A stretch of DNA of 28,358 bases from Chara braunii (taxonomy: Eukaryota; Streptophyta; Charophyceae; Charales; Characeae), in the NCBI GenBank assembly GCA_003427395.1, contig BFEA01000114.1, positions 2,366,658-2,395,015 on the forward strand, in the 5' to 3' direction. Positions 27,158-28,358 of this stretch are shown here, in pieces (position 1 is the stretch's first letter; each line of letters opens with the position of its first letter). The position numbers were made by a program, and so were the translations under genes. Below the pieces are notes generated by a model. That model saw only the letters and a list, made by a program, of their open reading frames with translations, made no database searches and was not told the origin of the DNA.

Positions 27158-27434
27158 GGGAAGGGAGGGGGAGGGGGGCACGCGTGCTCACCAATATCAA
27201 TTCCATCTGTGTTATGTGACCCAAGGGGGGCCTTTATCTCCAGCCCATGAATGTGAACTTGGTCACAATAAAGAAGATGAACGTTCCAGAAAGCAGAATT
27301 GACAAGTTTCAATCCTGAGATGACGATCCGCTTCGACCACATGAACTCTATCATACACCCTGGAGTGTAATTGAACTTCTTCTCTTCTACCAGCTTCCAC
27401 ACCCAATTGCCCTGCCCGTCAATTGTTCCCTCTC
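22046..27434 (-). CDS. GH28 polygalacturonase, last three exons (5' part missing)
   Basis: GH28 enzymes hydrolyse alpha-1,4-galacturonan in pectin, usually after secretion to the cell wall. Joined exons are 27434-27192, 23839-23699 and 22524-22046 (about 286 residues), with GT-AG introns of 3,359 and 1,174 bp, both phase 1. All four GH28 motifs are present: NTD in GSHNTDGID, GDD in DISTGDDAICIKSGW, SHG in LSHGVSIGSE, and RVK in AFRVKTTAGRG. The catalytic acids, histidine and Arg-Lys pair are therefore kept, and the protein could be active. Sequence style (SGWDxYG, SIGSExSGG, KTTAGRG) is that of plant family members. The signal peptide and roughly the first 100 or more residues are absent; no 5' exon was found between 27435 and the window end. 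Exon ends rest on splice consensus and reading frame only. Confidence 0.88.
22525..23698 (-). other. Polygalacturonase intron with long CT microsatellites
   Basis: Two (CT)n tracts (about 23381-23437, ending at an N at 23438, and 23474-23580 with CTGT interruptions) lie close to the donor side. The rest is unremarkable apart from a G/A-rich patch around 22855-23060. Confidence 0.8.
23381..23580. repeat. (CT)n microsatellites around a single N
   Basis: Two long CT tracts separated by about 35 bp of unique sequence. The N at 23438 marks an unresolved assembly point at the end of the first. Confidence 0.95.
23699..23839 (-). CDS. Polygalacturonase exon with motif II (GDD)
   Basis: Acceptor ATGGCAG|ATTCCAGC and donor GTTG|GTATGT. 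It joins in phase 1 to give GIDIDSSKKVLVEDCDISTG, as expected for the family, then KSGWDQYGKKMGIPAENICI. Confidence 0.88.
24028..24217 (+). mobile_element. tRNA-derived SINE copy in the large polygalacturonase intron
   Basis: GGCCTAGCTCAGTTGGTA (24028-24045) is the cleanest A box in the window. The next word TTGGTACACCC repeats part of it, and the B region is doubled (GAGTTTGAAATTCGAATCC). The tail is TTGGGCCGGTCCGTTCGATG with ATATCTCGAGGCTGTTACCC, then A/G-rich sequence. It lies antisense to the gene. Confidence 0.75.
24610..24692. mobile_element. Short poly-A insertion flanked by a perfect 19 bp target duplication
   Basis: AGATGCAAGTCGACAAATG occurs at 24610-24628 and 24674-24692. The 45 bp between is AGCTTTTTTACTT followed by an A-rich tract. 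Perfect flanking repeats of this length around a poly-A tail are the mark of LINE-type target-primed insertion, here almost only a tail. Confidence 0.7.
24693..25913. other. Intron sequence without recognised exon
   Basis: A near-perfect hairpin at 25031-25060 (CCGACAGTTGAC / GTCAACAGTCGG). A 73-codon minus-strand frame at 25004-25225 is unrecognised. GA-rich sequence lies near 25440-25500, and CACGACATTG/GACGACAT words repeat at 25756-25830. Confidence 0.4.
25914..26054. mobile_element. 119 bp MITE with 11 bp target duplication (MULE-like)
   Basis: CCTCAGTCCTG occurs at 25914-25924 and 26044-26054 in direct orientation. Directly inside are inverted CATACTCACACTA (25927-25939) and TAGTGTGAGTATG (26030-26042), perfect over 13 bp. 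The interior has two GGTCAGATWCATTYAGG words. A duplication of 9-11 bp is typical of Mutator-like elements; the superfamily is inferred from that alone. Confidence 0.72.
26168..26226. repeat. TACTACAAA short tandem repeat
   Basis: Five or more copies of ATACTACAA or a variant, with one GTAAA interruption. Confidence 0.85.
26285..26398. mobile_element. ~114 bp inverted-repeat element between C and A runs
   Basis: GAGTTATAATTGCA (26313-26326) and TGCAATTATAACTC (26358-26371) pair perfectly. Pairing extends outward through GAGTCRCAAAA to GGGGTAACT at the left and AGTTCCCC at the right. The left flank is an A11 run and the right flank a C run, so no duplication can be read. Confidence 0.68.
27018..27178. 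repeat. T24 followed by a ~135 bp poly-G tract
   Basis: T runs from 27018 to 27041. G follows from 27042 with a single A at 27066, 90 unbroken Gs at 27067-27156, then G with scattered A to 27178. It lies just inside the polygalacturonase intron, 14 bp from the exon donor. Homopolymers of this length may be assembly or polymerase artefacts. Confidence 0.9.
27192..27434 (-). CDS. Polygalacturonase exon with motif I (NTD)
   Basis: The acceptor CTGCAG precedes GAGAGGGAACAATTGACGGG, which starts EGTIDGQG; the donor is ATTG|GTGAGC. It includes WNVHLLYCDQVHIHGLEIKAP and GSHNTDGIDI. A phase 1 start means at least one upstream exon exists. Confidence 0.88.
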
Positions 27435-27492
27435 CTGCAGGAAAACAAGGAGGAAAGTTCAAAATCAACTTGGGAAGTTGGAACTGCACTCT

Positions 27493-27547
27493 AACTTCAT
27501 TGCAACTTCACTGCAACTTCACTGCAACTTCATTTTAACTTCATTTT
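27493..27547. repeat. 11 bp x 5 AACTTCAYTGC repeat
   Basis: Five adjacent 11 bp units: AACTTCATTGC, AACTTCACTGC twice, then AACTTCATTTT twice, upstream of the exon acceptor on the gene strand. Confidence 0.9.
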
Positions 27548-27666
27548 AAATTCGATGTCAGCAGGACTCAGCACCATCACGAACATTAATGTTGCCTGCA
27601 AAAAAACAGATGAAGCAGAATTCTGTCCTTCGGGACATCCGTTAAAAAATGCGAACGATACAGAGG

Positions 27667-27918
27667 CAGTCCTGCATAAAAAATATGCTACTGAGGTAAG
27701 CAATGCTAAAGCTACAGTAGTAGCAGTAGTATTTATATCAGTAGTAGGGGCTGCCACTTATCCATTTGGTAATTGAACTAGTTTAAAAGGGATTAGAGCA
27801 CCTGACCAATTAAATACAAATGCAAAGAGAAACATTGTTCCGATAAAAGGAATCCAAGGACGGTATTCTGATTCTCCAATTTGGCTTTTCGTAAGATCTC
27901 GTATATAAATTCTAACAT
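27667..27918 (-). pseudogene. atpI: Plastid atpI (ATP synthase CF0 subunit a) fragment in nuclear-type DNA
   Basis: In the plastid, AtpI is the membrane subunit a of ATP synthase. Minus-strand frames here read MLEFI, then [70 protein letters not shown] and YAGL, in AtpI order. Breaks: two extra bases at 27902-27903, a TAA at 27758-27760 where the family has Glu, three extra codons (27716-27730), and one extra T in the T6 run at 27678-27683. Similarity stops abruptly after YAGL, with no C-terminal half. It is an old plastid insert, upstream of the polygalacturonase exons or inside a 5' intron, and not functional. Confidence 0.82.
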
Positions 27919-27985
27919 TCTATTGTCATGACTCAGGGCTACTTTTTTTAGCAGCAATATGGCATTGGGCAGGGTCACCAGCCCG

Positions 27986-28021
27986 TACGTACGGAGGTCC
28001 CCGGGCAGACCTCCGTACGTA
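27986..28021. repeat. GC-rich hairpin, perfect 14 bp arms
   Basis: TACGTACGGAGGTC (27986-27999) and GACCTCCGTACGTA (28008-28021) around an 8 nt loop CCCGGGCA. Related CCGTACGGGGTC words follow to about 28050. Confidence 0.75.
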
Positions 28022-28084
28022 TGGGTGTTCGGGGTCCCGTACGGGGTCCGAACCCGACGGCGTTCGGCCCCCGCCAAAAATTAT

Positions 28085-28358
28085 TTCGGGGCCTATTTTT
28101 TTTTTTCTGAATTTTTGCTTGTGAGTTCTCTATGACGTGTGGTACATGCCTATAAATTTTCAAGTTATTTGGATCAGCCAAATAAGAACTAAAAATCGCC
28201 AAAGATGGCGGTGTCAATCGCCCACGTTTTTTTTCACTTTTTACTTTTTGTTTTGACTTTAGTTCGGGGTCTAAACAATTTTATTATTTTTTGAAACTTT
28301 TTTAGTGGGTTTTGTATTATGTGAAGTACACATCTGTAAATTTTCAGGGCATTTAGCT
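28085..28358. repeat. Possible ~178 bp diverged tandem repeat, cut by the window edge
   Basis: TTCGGGGYCTA starts at 28085 and again at 28263. Each is followed at similar spacing by T-rich sequence, a GTGRGTT block, a TRTGxxGTGxxGTACA-type block and TAAATTTTCA. Only one full unit and part of a second are visible. Confidence 0.45.

Noticed and set aside
26322-27302. 326-codon plus-strand frame
   Set aside because: It is made mostly of homopolymer translation (poly-Pro, poly-Phe, poly-Gly) and overlaps a GH28 exon on the other strand.
27530-27757. 75-codon minus-strand frame as a new gene
   Set aside because: Its first part is a frame-shifted piece of plastid atpI, and the rest is unrelated sequence after the breakpoint.

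Overview
The window looks like nuclear DNA from a green plant of the streptophyte lineage. A charophyte alga with a large repeat-rich genome, such as Chara, fits well, but that is inference and no species marker was tested. The evidence is a plant-type polygalacturonase split by GT-AG introns, a kinetochore protein with the plant KNL2 domain pair, a decayed insert of plastid atpI, many tRNA-derived SINEs and fold-back elements, and long microsatellites. It is draft assembly: there is a 365-base N gap (13447-13811), several single Ns, and an intact Nextera mate-pair junction adapter at 1405-1442, so 1-1404 and 1443 onward may not be neighbours in the genome.

Layout. 1-1140: end of a reverse-transcriptase-like ORF followed by its decayed remainder. 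1405-1442: sequencing adapter. 1856-2693: an ~840 bp element with long terminal inverted repeats. 2742-3046: SINE fragments. 3385-9414: a single 2,009-codon reading frame with a SANTA domain near the N-terminus and a CENPC-k-type motif near the C-terminus, read here as KNL2/M18BP1, the factor that licenses CENH3 loading at centromeres; this is the most interesting item. 9424-9631: a palindrome-rich fold-back element ten bases after the KNL2 stop, with relatives at 20303-20414 and perhaps 20592-20709. 9.6-22 kb: no convincing protein gene; microsatellites, minisatellites, a tRNA-His-like fossil, a TGAT/GC-hairpin compound satellite around the N gap, a SINE cluster (16.2-18.4 kb) and several diverged repeat families.

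22046-27434 (minus strand): the last three exons of a GH28 polygalacturonase with all catalytic motifs present. Its 5' exons are not in the window. Its introns hold a SINE, long CT tracts, a MITE with an 11 bp target duplication, a small poly-A insertion flanked by a 19 bp duplication, another inverted-repeat element and a poly-G tract of about 135 bp. Upstream of the exons lies the broken plastid atpI fragment (27667-27918), then a GC-rich hairpin and a possible ~178 bp tandem repeat.

The two real genes act separately: KNL2 in centromere specification, the polygalacturonase in pectin turnover in the wall. Nothing suggests a gene cluster.
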